Below are positions 9,523 through 17,945 of a stretch of DNA of 64,000 nt, piece by piece. The position numbers were made by a program, and so were the translations under genes. Below the pieces are notes generated by a model. It saw only the letters and a list, made by a program, of their open reading frames with translations, was not told where the DNA came from and made no database searches. The stretch spans positions 124,001 through 188,000 of the forward strand of contig JAJPKJ010000009.1 in NCBI GenBank assembly GCA_021323755.1. Direction: 5' to 3'. Source of the stretch: Chitinophagales bacterium. GTDB lineage: Bacteria; Bacteroidota; Bacteroidia; Chitinophagales; Chitinophagaceae. Position 1 is the first letter of the stretch; every line of letters begins with the position of its first letter.

Positions 9523-9609
9523 GAAGTCGGAAGTCCGAAGATGTCGGATGTCAGATGTCAGAAGATAAATTTCCTACTTCAGACCTCTAACTTGGAACTC
9601 CTGGCTTCC
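9523..9609. repeat. Intergenic heptad-phased inverted repeat
   Basis: Left arm 9523-9564 is made of seven-base units related to GAAGTCG / GAAGTCC / GATGTCG / GATGTCA. Right arm 9571-9609, read on the minus strand, uses the same vocabulary (GGAAGCC, GGAGTTC, GGTCTGAAG). The two arms can fold into an imperfect hairpin. It lies between the divergent sugar transporter and glgA. Confidence 0.5.
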
Positions 9610-9643
9610 GCCTCAGTTAATAATCATCTTTTCAAATTGCCGA

Positions 9644-11056
9644 ATGGAAATAATACACGTTAGCGCCGAATGTTATCCTGTAGCAAAAGCCGGAGGATTA
9701 GGCGATGTTGTTGGTGCATTACCCAAATATTTGAATGAAGCCGGTCATATTGCAAAGGTGGTCATGCCCATGTACCGCACTAAATTTCTGAACGATAACG
9801 ATTGGGAGGTGGTGCACAAGGGTTATACTAATCTTGGAAGCTATTGGTTCACCTATACCATTATTAAGGAAAGAACAAACATACTCGGTTTCGATCTTTA
9901 TCTTGTCGATATCTTCGGATTGCTCGACAGAACAATGATCTATGGCTACGAGGACGATGCGCAACGCTTCACTTCATTTCAAATCGCAGTGGTGGACTGG
10001 ATCTCTTCCTGGTCACATCGTCCGGATGTAATTCATGTTCACGACCATCATGCAGGATTAATTCCTTTCATGGTGAAATATTGCTATCGTTATCAGCATT
10101 TGCAAAATATTCCCACCGTATTAACCATTCACAACGCACAATACCAAGGTTGGATGGGATGGGATAAGAGTTCATATATTCCAGCCTGGGATCCATGGAA
10201 AAGAGGAATGCTTGACTGGAAAGAAATGATAAACCCGTTGGCAAGTGGGGTGAAATGCGCGTGGAAAGTAACCACGGTAAGTCATAGTTATCTGGATGAA
10301 TTACGGGTTACAGCAAATGGAATGGAAGCTTTATTTGAGTACGAAAAAGGAAAATGCGTTGGGATATTGAATGGAATTGATAATATAGTTTGGGATCCCT
10401 CAACGGATAAATATATTAATGACCATTACTCGGTGAAGACCGTTGAAGAAGGAAAACTGAAAAACAAAAAATTGCTTTGCGAGACTTTTGATCTTGACAT
10501 TAATAAACCATTAATTGTATTTATTGGAAGACTGGTTGGAGAAAAAGGCGCAGATTTGTTACCGGCGGCAATTGGCGATTCTTATTATTATATCGGAAGA
10601 AAAATGAATTTTTTAATCCTTGGCAGTGGCTTTCCGCAGGTTGAAATTGAGTTGGAGCATTTGAAATCATTAAGCCAGGGCGACTACAATTTTTATGCAG
10701 GTTATAATGAAAGCCTGAGTCATCTAATGTATGCAGGCTCAGATTTTATATTAATGCCATCGCGTGTTGAACCCTGCGGTTTGAACCAGATGTATGCCAT
10801 GCGTTATGGGACAGTGCCAATGGTTCGTAACACAGGCGGATTGCGCGACACCGTAATTGATTATGGTGAGGCGGGTGGTTATGGAATAAGATTTAATAAT
10901 GCGATCGTGGGAGATATCACTCAATCCATCTGGCGTGCAGTGGAATTGTATCATGATTCAGAGAAAATGGAAGAAATTAGAAAGCAGATGATGGAGTTGG
11001 ATTTTAGTTGGGAATCGAGTGTAAAACAATATATAGATTTGTATAAAAGTTTGTGA
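9644..11056 (+). CDS. glgA: Glycogen synthase, GT5 (ADP-glucose)
   Basis: 470 residues, the usual length. KAGGLGDV at residues 15-22 is the ADP-glucose-binding KxGGLGDV motif of bacterial and plastid starch/glycogen synthases. HVHDHHAGLIP and LTIHNAQYQGW lie in the GT5 domain. FIGRLVGEKGADLL opens the GT-B C-terminal domain, and PSRVEPCGLNQMYAMRYG carries the catalytic-site EX7E segment. The enzyme extends alpha-1,4-glucan from ADP-glucose. glgC, which makes ADP-glucose, follows 83 bp downstream. No branching enzyme (glgB) is in the window. Confidence 0.96.
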   Translation: MEIIHVSAECYPVAKAGGLGDVVGALPKYLNEAGHIAKVVMPMYRTKFLNDNDWEVVHKGYTNLGSYWFTYTIIKERTNILGFDLYLVDIFGLLDRTMIYGYEDDAQRFTSFQIAVVDWISSWSHRPDVIHVHDHHAGLIPFMVKYCYRYQHLQNIPTVLTIHNAQYQGWMGWDKSSYIPAWDPWKRGMLDWKEMINPLASGVKCAWKVTTVSHSYLDELRVTANGMEALFEYEKGKCVGILNGIDNIVWDPSTDKYINDHYSVKTVEEGKLKNKKLLCETFDLDINKPLIVFIGRLVGEKGADLLPAAIGDSYYYIGRKMNFLILGSGFPQVEIELEHLKSLSQGDYNFYAGYNESLSHLMYAGSDFILMPSRVEPCGLNQMYAMRYGTVPMVRNTGGLRDTVIDYGEAGGYGIRFNNAIVGDITQSIWRAVELYHDSEKMEEIRKQMMELDFSWESSVKQYIDLYKSL

Positions 11057-11139
11057 GAAAAGGGGTGGTATAGCAGAACCCCGTAGGTTCAAAGCAATCG
11101 TTAACAGCTCATAGCAATAAATATTTTCACATTTTCAAA

Positions 11140-12423
11140 TTGCAAACCATGTCAAAAGATGTTTTAGCAGTAATCCTCGGAGGTGGCGCTGGTACCAGGT
11201 TGTATCCGCTTACAGCAAGTCGTTCAAAACCAGCAGTACCAATTGCGGGTAAATATCGTTTGGTTGATATACCGATTTCAAATTGCCTGAATTCCGGTAT
11301 TAACCGAATGTTTGTATTAACGCAATTCAATTCTGCTTCATTAAATCGGCACATCAAAAACACCTATCATTTCAGTGCGTTCAGTTCCGCGTTTGTGGAT
11401 ATTCTTGCGGCAGAACAAACACCTGATAATCCAACATGGTACCAGGGAACTGCAGATGCGGTGCGCCAATGTTTACGGCATCTGGGCCCTTTCGATAGCG
11501 AATATGTGTTGATACTTTCAGGCGATCAGTTGTACCAGATGGATTTCATGGAAATGATCAATCACCACAAAGAACTGAAGGCGGATATTTCCATCGCTAC
11601 CATTCCGGTTCCCGACAGAGAAGCATCTGATTTCGGTATTATGAAAAAAGATGAAAATGGTTTGATAACTTCTTTCATTGAAAAACCTAAAAAAGATATT
11701 CTGCCTCAATGGATGAGCGATACCGGCGCGGAAATGCAAAGCAAGGGCAAACATTATCTTGCCTCAATGGGGATCTATGTTTTCAACAGAAAACTGCTGG
11801 CAGATCTTTTACAGAATGTGTATGTTGAAGCAACTGATTTTGGAAAAGAAATTATTCCGCAGTCCTTGAGTGAATATAGAGTGGTCAGTTATCAATACAA
11901 TGGCTACTGGACAGACATCGGGAATATTTATTCTTTCTTTGAAGCCAATTTGGGATTAACGGACGAAATCCCGGATTTCAATTTGTTTGATAACAGCAAT
12001 GCAATTTACACCCGCGCACGCATGTTGCCACCGGCCAAGATCAGTGGAACAACTTTAGAAAAAACAATTATTGCAGAAGGTTGTATCATCAATGCATCAA
12101 GAATTGAAAACAGTGTGATCGGTATTCGCACACGAGTCGGCAGCGGAACAACCATTGTCAGCAGTTATTTGATGGGTAACGATTATTATGAAACATTGCA
12201 GGAAATAGAACAAGCTAATTCGCACGGCATGCCCACTGTTGGCATCGGGCACCGCTGCTATATACGCAACGCTATCGTAGATAAGAATTGCAGGATCGGT
12301 AATGATGTGCGCATCAATGGCGGTAATCATTTGGAAAATGCTGACCACAGTTTATACACCATTAAAGATGGAATTGTGGTTGTGAAAAAAGGCGCCATCT
12401 TACCAAACGGATTCGTGATCTGA
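11140..12423 (+). CDS. glgC: Glucose-1-phosphate adenylyltransferase
   Basis: 427 residues. It begins with GGGAGTRLYPLTASRSKPAVP, the pyrophosphorylase signature, followed by WYQGTADAVRQCL and FIEKPKKD (the glucose-1-phosphate site Lys). The last 120 residues form a left-handed beta-helix, with hexapeptide-like steps such as IIAEGCIINASRIENSVIG. The enzyme makes ADP-glucose from glucose-1-phosphate and ATP and is usually the regulated step of glycogen synthesis. ATG at 11140 (MQTMSKDVLAV) or 11149 are both possible starts. A strong terminator follows the stop. Confidence 0.96.
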   Translation: MQTMSKDVLAVILGGGAGTRLYPLTASRSKPAVPIAGKYRLVDIPISNCLNSGINRMFVLTQFNSASLNRHIKNTYHFSAFSSAFVDILAAEQTPDNPTWYQGTADAVRQCLRHLGPFDSEYVLILSGDQLYQMDFMEMINHHKELKADISIATIPVPDREASDFGIMKKDENGLITSFIEKPKKDILPQWMSDTGAEMQSKGKHYLASMGIYVFNRKLLADLLQNVYVEATDFGKEIIPQSLSEYRVVSYQYNGYWTDIGNIYSFFEANLGLTDEIPDFNLFDNSNAIYTRARMLPPAKISGTTLEKTIIAEGCIINASRIENSVIGIRTRVGSGTTIVSSYLMGNDYYETLQEIEQANSHGMPTVGIGHRCYIRNAIVDKNCRIGNDVRINGGNHLENADHSLYTIKDGIVVVKKGAILPNGFVI

Positions 12424-12441
12424 TTTTATTTTTAATTGTAG

Positions 12442-12467
12442 AAATCCCGCGGTACGCGGGATTTTTT
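12442..12467 (+). terminator. Rho-independent terminator after glgC
   Basis: ATCCCGC at 12444-12450, loop GGTAC, GCGGGAT at 12456-12462, then a run of T. The stem can be extended by A-T pairs into the T tract. It closes the glgA-glgC transcript 20 bp after the glgC stop and separates it from the transporter gene. Confidence 0.88.
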
Positions 12468-12481
12468 ATTTACTTTTAAAG

Positions 12482-12500
12482 ACATGTAATTTTTACATGT
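12482..12500. promoter_or_regulatory. Perfect palindrome at the transporter gene start (operator candidate)
   Basis: ACATGTAA (12482-12489), TTT, TTACATGT (12493-12500): an 8-bp perfect inverted repeat with a 3-bp centre, overlapping the first possible ATG (12497) of the SLC45-like transporter gene. A -7-like TACTTTTA lies at 12471-12478. Placement just downstream of a possible promoter suits a repressor site. It lacks the central CG usual for LacI operators. Confidence 0.45.
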
Positions 12501-13918
12501 TAATCAAAACGATTGCTATGGCTTCTTCTGCAAGTTTATCTTCCGCTGCAGGCGCAACATTCAAACCAAAACTTTCTTTTTTACAAATATTCAATATGAG
12601 TTTTGGATTCTTTGGAATCCAATTTGGATGGGACTTGCAACGAGCAAACATGGGACCGATCTATGAATATCTCAAAGCTTCCCCCGATCAAATACCATTG
12701 TTGTTTCTTGCTGCGCCATTAACCGGATTGTTGGTACAGCCGATCATCGGTTATATGAGCGACAGAACCTGGCACCCTTGGTGGGGCAGAAGAAGACCAT
12801 ATTTTTTTGTCGGGGCTGTATTAAGTACGATCTGTTTATTCCTGATGCCAAACAGCGGATCCTTATGGATGGCTGCAGGATTGTTATGGATATTAGATAC
12901 ATCAGGCAATATAGCCATGGAACCATTTCGCGCATTTGTTGCAGATAAATTGCCCGATAGTCAGCGCACGCGGGGATTTGCCATGCAGAGTTTGATGATT
13001 GGTTTAGGCGGAAGCATTGCCTCTGCATTGCCCTGGATAATGTCCAATGTTTTTGATGTTTCCAGAGTATCAGAAAACGGAAGCATACCCCATTCAGTAA
13101 AATTTTCCTTTTATATCGGCGCTTCAATTTTTTTTGCAGCGATATTATATACCATTTTAAGCACTAAAGAATATCCTCCCGCGGATTTAGGATTTAAAGA
13201 AAAAGTGAAAGAAAGTAACAAAGGATTTGGTGGAGGAATAAAAGAGATCAACCATGCGATCTTTAACATGCCTAAGAAAATGCGGCAGTTGGCGCTGGTA
13301 CAATTTTTTACCTGGCCCGGGTTGTTTTTGATGTGGTTTTATTATAGCACCGCCGTTGCACGGAATGTTTTTCATGCAACCAGTGAATCAGATGCTGTTT
13401 ATACAAAAGGAGTTGAATTTGCTGGTTTAACCTTATCGTTTTATAATGTCGTTGCATTTGTGTTCGCACTGATCATTCCAATTGCTGCCAATAAAATGGG
13501 CAGGAAATTAACGCATTCTATTTGCCTGTTTTGCGGCGCCCTGGGATTATTATCGGTGGGTTTTGTAACACAAAAATTTGAATTGTATTTGTGTATGATC
13601 GGCGTTGGCATTGCATGGAGCAGCATTCTTTCTATGCCGTATGCCATGCTGGCCGGGGCTTTGCCAGAAGACAAGATCGGCGTGTACATGGGCATATTTA
13701 ATTTCTTTATCGTACTGCCGGAAATAATCGCCTCATTATTCTTTGGATGGATAATGGAGCATTTGTTAAATAATAACCGGATGCTTGCCGTGCAGATCGG
13801 TGGCGGATTAATGATACTCGCAGCCGTGATCTGCTATTTAATAGTGAGTGAAAAACAGGAGAGTAGTGACGACGCAAAAATTGCCTTTCTTGAAATTGAA
13901 GGAGAACGTTCAGTTTAA
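12497..13918 (+). CDS. SLC45-like MFS transporter (maltose/maltodextrin-type)
   Basis: 473 residues with about twelve membrane helices. FGIQFGWDLQRANMGPIYEYL near residue 40, PIIGYMSDRTWHPWWGRRRPYF near 90 and a DTSGNIAMEPFRAFVAD block are the hallmarks of the SLC45/sucrose-maltose transporter branch of the MFS. Its position before a secreted GH13 amylase, 11 bp apart, suggests uptake of maltose or maltodextrins released outside the inner membrane. The start may be ATG 12497 or ATG 12518 (MASSASLSS); the later one would leave the palindrome at 12482-12500 entirely in the leader. Confidence 0.85.
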   Translation: MLIKTIAMASSASLSSAAGATFKPKLSFLQIFNMSFGFFGIQFGWDLQRANMGPIYEYLKASPDQIPLLFLAAPLTGLLVQPIIGYMSDRTWHPWWGRRRPYFFVGAVLSTICLFLMPNSGSLWMAAGLLWILDTSGNIAMEPFRAFVADKLPDSQRTRGFAMQSLMIGLGGSIASALPWIMSNVFDVSRVSENGSIPHSVKFSFYIGASIFFAAILYTILSTKEYPPADLGFKEKVKESNKGFGGGIKEINHAIFNMPKKMRQLALVQFFTWPGLFLMWFYYSTAVARNVFHATSESDAVYTKGVEFAGLTLSFYNVVAFVFALIIPIAANKMGRKLTHSICLFCGALGLLSVGFVTQKFELYLCMIGVGIAWSSILSMPYAMLAGALPEDKIGVYMGIFNFFIVLPEIIASLFFGWIMEHLLNNNRMLAVQIGGGLMILAAVICYLIVSEKQESSDDAKIAFLEIEGERSV

Positions 13919-13929
13919 TCATCAATAAA

Positions 13930-15804
13930 ATGAAAAAGATATTTATACTTTTTAATTTCTTATTTTTTATTTCCTATTTCTCATTTTCTCAATCCAGCGT
14001 TGAGGTATATCCCACCCATTGGTGGGTCGGAATGAAATGGAATAAAGTGCAGGTATTGATTCGTGGAAAGAATATTGCTACCGAGGCAAACGTCCACTTA
14101 TCTTACCCAGGAGTTCAATTGCTAAAAACAGACAAAACAGAGAACCCAAATTATCTTTTTTTGAATCTGGTGATTTCGTCAGCCGCAAAACCCGGCAAAA
14201 TAAAAATCGAAATTCATCAGCACGATAAAAATACGGTAATAACTTATGAATTAAAGGAAAGAAGAAAGGCTAACGGCAATGAGTATGCGAAAGGGGTAAC
14301 GGCTGCAGATCTGATCTATCTCATCATGCCAGATCGCTTCAGCAATGGCGATCCCTCCAACGATAAATTTGCTGACATGAATGATACAGCAAGCGATCGT
14401 AATAATCCGTTTCTACGCCATGGTGGCGATTTACAGGGTATCATTAATCATCTTGATTACTTTAATGATCTTGGCGTCACTGCATTATGGCTCACCCCGG
14501 TAATTGAAAATGACCAGTTCCTGACAAATGAAGGCGGAGCCAAGCGCAGCGCTTATCATGGTTATGCATTCACCAATCAATATAAAATCGATAGACGTTT
14601 TGGCGGCAACGAAGTCTATAAAAAATTCGTCACCGAAGCCCATGGTCATGGGCTGAAGATCATTCAGGATGCGGTATACAATCATTTCGGAAATAAGCAT
14701 TTTCTATTTCTTGACCCGCCGGCAAAGGATTGGTTCAATCAATGGCCAAAATATACCAACACCACTTATAAGGACCAACCGCTGGTTGATGAATATGCAT
14801 CAAAATATGACTATAATATTTCGGTGAATGGTTGGTTTACCCCATTCATGCCGGATGTCAATCAGCGTAATCCATATGTAGCCAATTTTCTTATTCAATA
14901 TGCGATATGGGCTGTTGAAGAATTTGGAATTGATGGGTGGCGCGTTGACACTTACTATTACAGTGACCGCGACTTTTTGAATAAAATCAACAAAGCGTTA
15001 TATGATGAGTTTCCCCATATCAGCATTTTTGGAGAAACCACAACACAATCTGTGACGGAACAAGCTTATTTCATGCAGAATAATCTGAACGTGGCCTGGA
15101 AAAGCAATTTGCAAGGCGTTACTGATTACGAATGGTTTGGCGGCGCGCTTGCCGCATTGAATGAAAATTACGGGTGGAGCAATGGAGTGAATCGTTTGTA
15201 CAACAAATTGATTCAGGATATTTTGTATAAAGATCCAATGCGTAACGAAATATTTTTGGATAATCATGATCAGGATCGCTTTTATTCGGTGATCGGCGAA
15301 AACTTTGATAAATACAAAATGGCAATCGCCTTATTACTTACCCAGCGCGGCATTCCCCAGATCTATTATGGAACGGAAATATTGATGAAGAATTTTAAGA
15401 ATCCCAGTGATGCAGAAGTGCGCCGAGATTTTCCAGGAGGATGGAAAGAAGATTCTGCCAATAAATTTATCGCTTCAGGAAGAACAGCTCAGGAAAACGA
15501 AGCATACAATTATGTAAAAACCTTAGCGCATTTCAGACAAAATTCTTCGGCGATCAAATCAGGCAGGTTCATGCAATTTGTTCCGGACAATGCGGTGTAT
15601 GTTTATTTTCGGTATGATAAGAATCAAACTTTAATGTGCATCATGAACTCTGCCGATGACGAAAAAACAATTGATTTTAGTAAATATGCAGAACGAACAA
15701 AGGGATTTGCGACCGCAAAAAATATCGTGGATAATACGGTTTATAAGATTGCAGAAAAAATTACTATCCCTTCAAAACACTTGTGGGTGCTCGAGTTGAA
15801 GTAA
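13930..15804 (+). CDS. Secreted GH13 alpha-amylase / cyclomaltodextrinase-like (SusA-type)
   Basis: 624 residues. A signal peptide (MKKIFILFNFLFFISYFSFSQ) is followed by an N-terminal beta domain of the cyclomaltodextrinase type (VEVYPTHWWVGMKWN, about residues 25-115), the GH13 barrel and a C-terminal beta domain. Catalytic regions are visible: IIQDAVYNHFG (region I), GWRVDTYYYSD (nucleophile Asp), ISIFGETTTQS (acid/base Glu) and IFLDNHDQDRF (region IV, transition-state Asp). This matches periplasmic neopullulanase-like enzymes such as SusA, which cut maltodextrin, pullulan or cyclodextrin. It follows the transporter gene by 11 bp, so import and hydrolysis are probably co-expressed. Confidence 0.92.
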   Translation: MKKIFILFNFLFFISYFSFSQSSVEVYPTHWWVGMKWNKVQVLIRGKNIATEANVHLSYPGVQLLKTDKTENPNYLFLNLVISSAAKPGKIKIEIHQHDKNTVITYELKERRKANGNEYAKGVTAADLIYLIMPDRFSNGDPSNDKFADMNDTASDRNNPFLRHGGDLQGIINHLDYFNDLGVTALWLTPVIENDQFLTNEGGAKRSAYHGYAFTNQYKIDRRFGGNEVYKKFVTEAHGHGLKIIQDAVYNHFGNKHFLFLDPPAKDWFNQWPKYTNTTYKDQPLVDEYASKYDYNISVNGWFTPFMPDVNQRNPYVANFLIQYAIWAVEEFGIDGWRVDTYYYSDRDFLNKINKALYDEFPHISIFGETTTQSVTEQAYFMQNNLNVAWKSNLQGVTDYEWFGGALAALNENYGWSNGVNRLYNKLIQDILYKDPMRNEIFLDNHDQDRFYSVIGENFDKYKMAIALLLTQRGIPQIYYGTEILMKNFKNPSDAEVRRDFPGGWKEDSANKFIASGRTAQENEAYNYVKTLAHFRQNSSAIKSGRFMQFVPDNAVYVYFRYDKNQTLMCIMNSADDEKTIDFSKYAERTKGFATAKNIVDNTVYKIAEKITIPSKHLWVLELK

Positions 15805-15812
15805 TTGAATGG

Positions 15813-17912
15813 CTAATTATTACTTGTTGGCAATATAATGACAAACTCTGCAGATTCTCCTTCAACACTATTTACTTTTATTTCACCGCCATGTGCTTTA
15901 ATAATATCGTAACTCAAACTCAGTCCCAATCCGGTTCCTTGTCCCGTAGGTTTTGTAGTGAAGAAAGGCTGAAATATCTTATCCATAACTTTTCTTGAGA
16001 TACCGTACCCATTGTCTTTTATACTAATGCTTATCTCATTTTTGTCCGCGAGTTTTTTGGTAGTTACCACAATAACTGGCTTGTATTCCTGCGAACTATT
16101 TTTTTGTTTTTCTGAAAGGGAATAAAACGCATTGTTGCAAATATTCAGAATCACTTTCGCGATATCTTGCTGAATAATATTTATCGTTCCGATTGATCTG
16201 TCAAAATCCAGGTGTATGGTTGTATTGAAATCCTTGTGCTTGGTTAATATTCCCCGATATGACAATTTCAGATATTCATCGGCCAAAACATTGATGTCTG
16301 TTTCTTCTTTTTGTCCAACACTCGATCCCGAATGCTGCAACATGCTTTTAACAATAGCGTCGGCGCGTTTGCCATGATGTGTTATTTTTTCAAGATTTTG
16401 TTCTATACTACCGGCTATTGTTTTTGCTTCATCGGTATTTCCTTTATCAATTTCCTCTTTCATCTCATGCATTAATTCCCTGCTTACTTCAGAAAAATTA
16501 TTTACAAAATTCAACGGGTTTTGAATTTCGTGGGCAATGCCCGCGGTAAGCTCACCAAGCGAAGCCAATTTTTCCCTTTGGATCAACTGTGCTTGTGTTT
16601 CATTCAATTCTTTAAGTAAATGTTCAAGTTCTTTGGTGCGTTCAGTCACTTTTGTTTCCAATATCACATTTTGTTCGAGGACCAGTTTTTCATTTGCCTT
16701 GAGCTGATTAAAGGCTTCGGCTTTTGCCTCTTCCTTTTCTTCCCGGTAAATATTTATTTTATTGGCAAGAGCGAAGGATAGCAACAATGCTTCAATGCCC
16801 GAGCCAATACGCAGCGCATTTACCGTAAGCTGATTGTAGGGAACAACATTAAAGTCCTTTAATATAAAGACCGAAACGCCGATTAGCAAGGTTGCCCAGC
16901 CAATGAGATAATATTTTGCCGGCTTAAATCCCCTGCTGTATACAAACACGCCGGTGATAAAAAGCAGGATAATTGAAACAAGTGACACAACTTCCGTAGC
17001 GATCATTCCTAAAAAGCGGTAGCCAATAAGGATGGTAATGATGCTGGCGATGTAAAAGGAGATCAAAACATAAAAAAACCGGTGCATGCGTTTTGCATTT
17101 TCACTGGTATGCAAAAACGAAGCAGAAAACATAATGGCGAAGCTGCCGGCAAGACAGGCAACTATATTCACGTAATGATTCAGGTGCGGGACGGTGGGCC
17201 AAAGATATTCAAAGGCCAACCCTTCTTCGATTACGTTTGTAAGTGTAATGAAGGTAACATACAAAACATAAAAAAGATAAGCAGAATCCTTAAGTGAAGC
17301 ATAAATAAATAAATTGTATAGGATCATCAGGATCATAAATCCAACATAAATCCCGTAAAGAATATTGGTATGTTGAATCGAACTCAGCGAAAGCTCCAGT
17401 GATGAAACATGCATCGGAAATTGCAATCCGGTTGCCGTTTTTACTCTGAGATAGAATAGCTGAATACTGTCTTTGGGAATATCGAGAAGAAATAAATTCT
17501 CATTTACAGAAATCTCTCTTTTCCTAAAGGGGTTATAAACGCTAAGTGATTTGATGATAAGCGAATCCTTTTTAGGGATATACAGATCAATCCACTCCAG
17601 TTCGGTATTCTCAATTGTAAGCGCAAGCTTTTCACCGAAGCTGTTTTTTATGGAGAACCTGCACCATACCGGAGTAGAGTCCGTACCAAAATCCGGGACA
17701 TTTTGATTGCTTTGTACAAATTTATTTTGAAAACCCGCAGCAGAAATAGCTGCGTATGAAAGTTGCGATGAAGTATCGGAGAATACGGAGATCATTTTCC
17801 CGATATTGATGTTTTGCTGCGCTGCTTCCGGCACAATGACCGGTTGCGCAAAACAATTCAGCACAGAAATAATTAATGGAAATACGAAAACAATATTGCG
17901 TTTCTGCGACAT
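15813..17912 (-). CDS. 7TM-DISM sensor histidine kinase
   Basis: About 699 residues from ATG 17912 (MSQKRNIVF); ATG 17924 would add four. A signal peptide leads into an extracellular 7TMR-DISMED2-type domain (about residues 40-180), then seven membrane helices (about 185-390), a coiled coil (about 395-450) and the kinase core. The H-box GIAHEIQNPLNFVNNFSE holds the phospho-accepting His. The ATPase has ICNNAFYSL (N box), IKDNGYGI (G1), FQPFFTTK (F box) and GTGLGLS (G2). No receiver domain or partner regulator lies next to it. DISM domains often sense carbohydrates, which would suit the nearby glucan genes, but that is inference. It converges with the amylase gene, 8 bp apart. Confidence 0.9.
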   Translation of the reverse strand: MSQKRNIVFVFPLIISVLNCFAQPVIVPEAAQQNINIGKMISVFSDTSSQLSYAAISAAGFQNKFVQSNQNVPDFGTDSTPVWCRFSIKNSFGEKLALTIENTELEWIDLYIPKKDSLIIKSLSVYNPFRKREISVNENLFLLDIPKDSIQLFYLRVKTATGLQFPMHVSSLELSLSSIQHTNILYGIYVGFMILMILYNLFIYASLKDSAYLFYVLYVTFITLTNVIEEGLAFEYLWPTVPHLNHYVNIVACLAGSFAIMFSASFLHTSENAKRMHRFFYVLISFYIASIITILIGYRFLGMIATEVVSLVSIILLFITGVFVYSRGFKPAKYYLIGWATLLIGVSVFILKDFNVVPYNQLTVNALRIGSGIEALLLSFALANKINIYREEKEEAKAEAFNQLKANEKLVLEQNVILETKVTERTKELEHLLKELNETQAQLIQREKLASLGELTAGIAHEIQNPLNFVNNFSEVSRELMHEMKEEIDKGNTDEAKTIAGSIEQNLEKITHHGKRADAIVKSMLQHSGSSVGQKEETDINVLADEYLKLSYRGILTKHKDFNTTIHLDFDRSIGTINIIQQDIAKVILNICNNAFYSLSEKQKNSSQEYKPVIVVTTKKLADKNEISISIKDNGYGISRKVMDKIFQPFFTTKPTGQGTGLGLSLSYDIIKAHGGEIKVNSVEGESAEFVIILPTSNN

Positions 17913-17945
17913 GTAAGCTCTCATTTTAGTATTTACAAAAGCAAT

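Noticed and set aside
9523-9609. Heptad repeats as a CRISPR array
   Set aside because: Units are seven bases without spacers and no cas gene is near.
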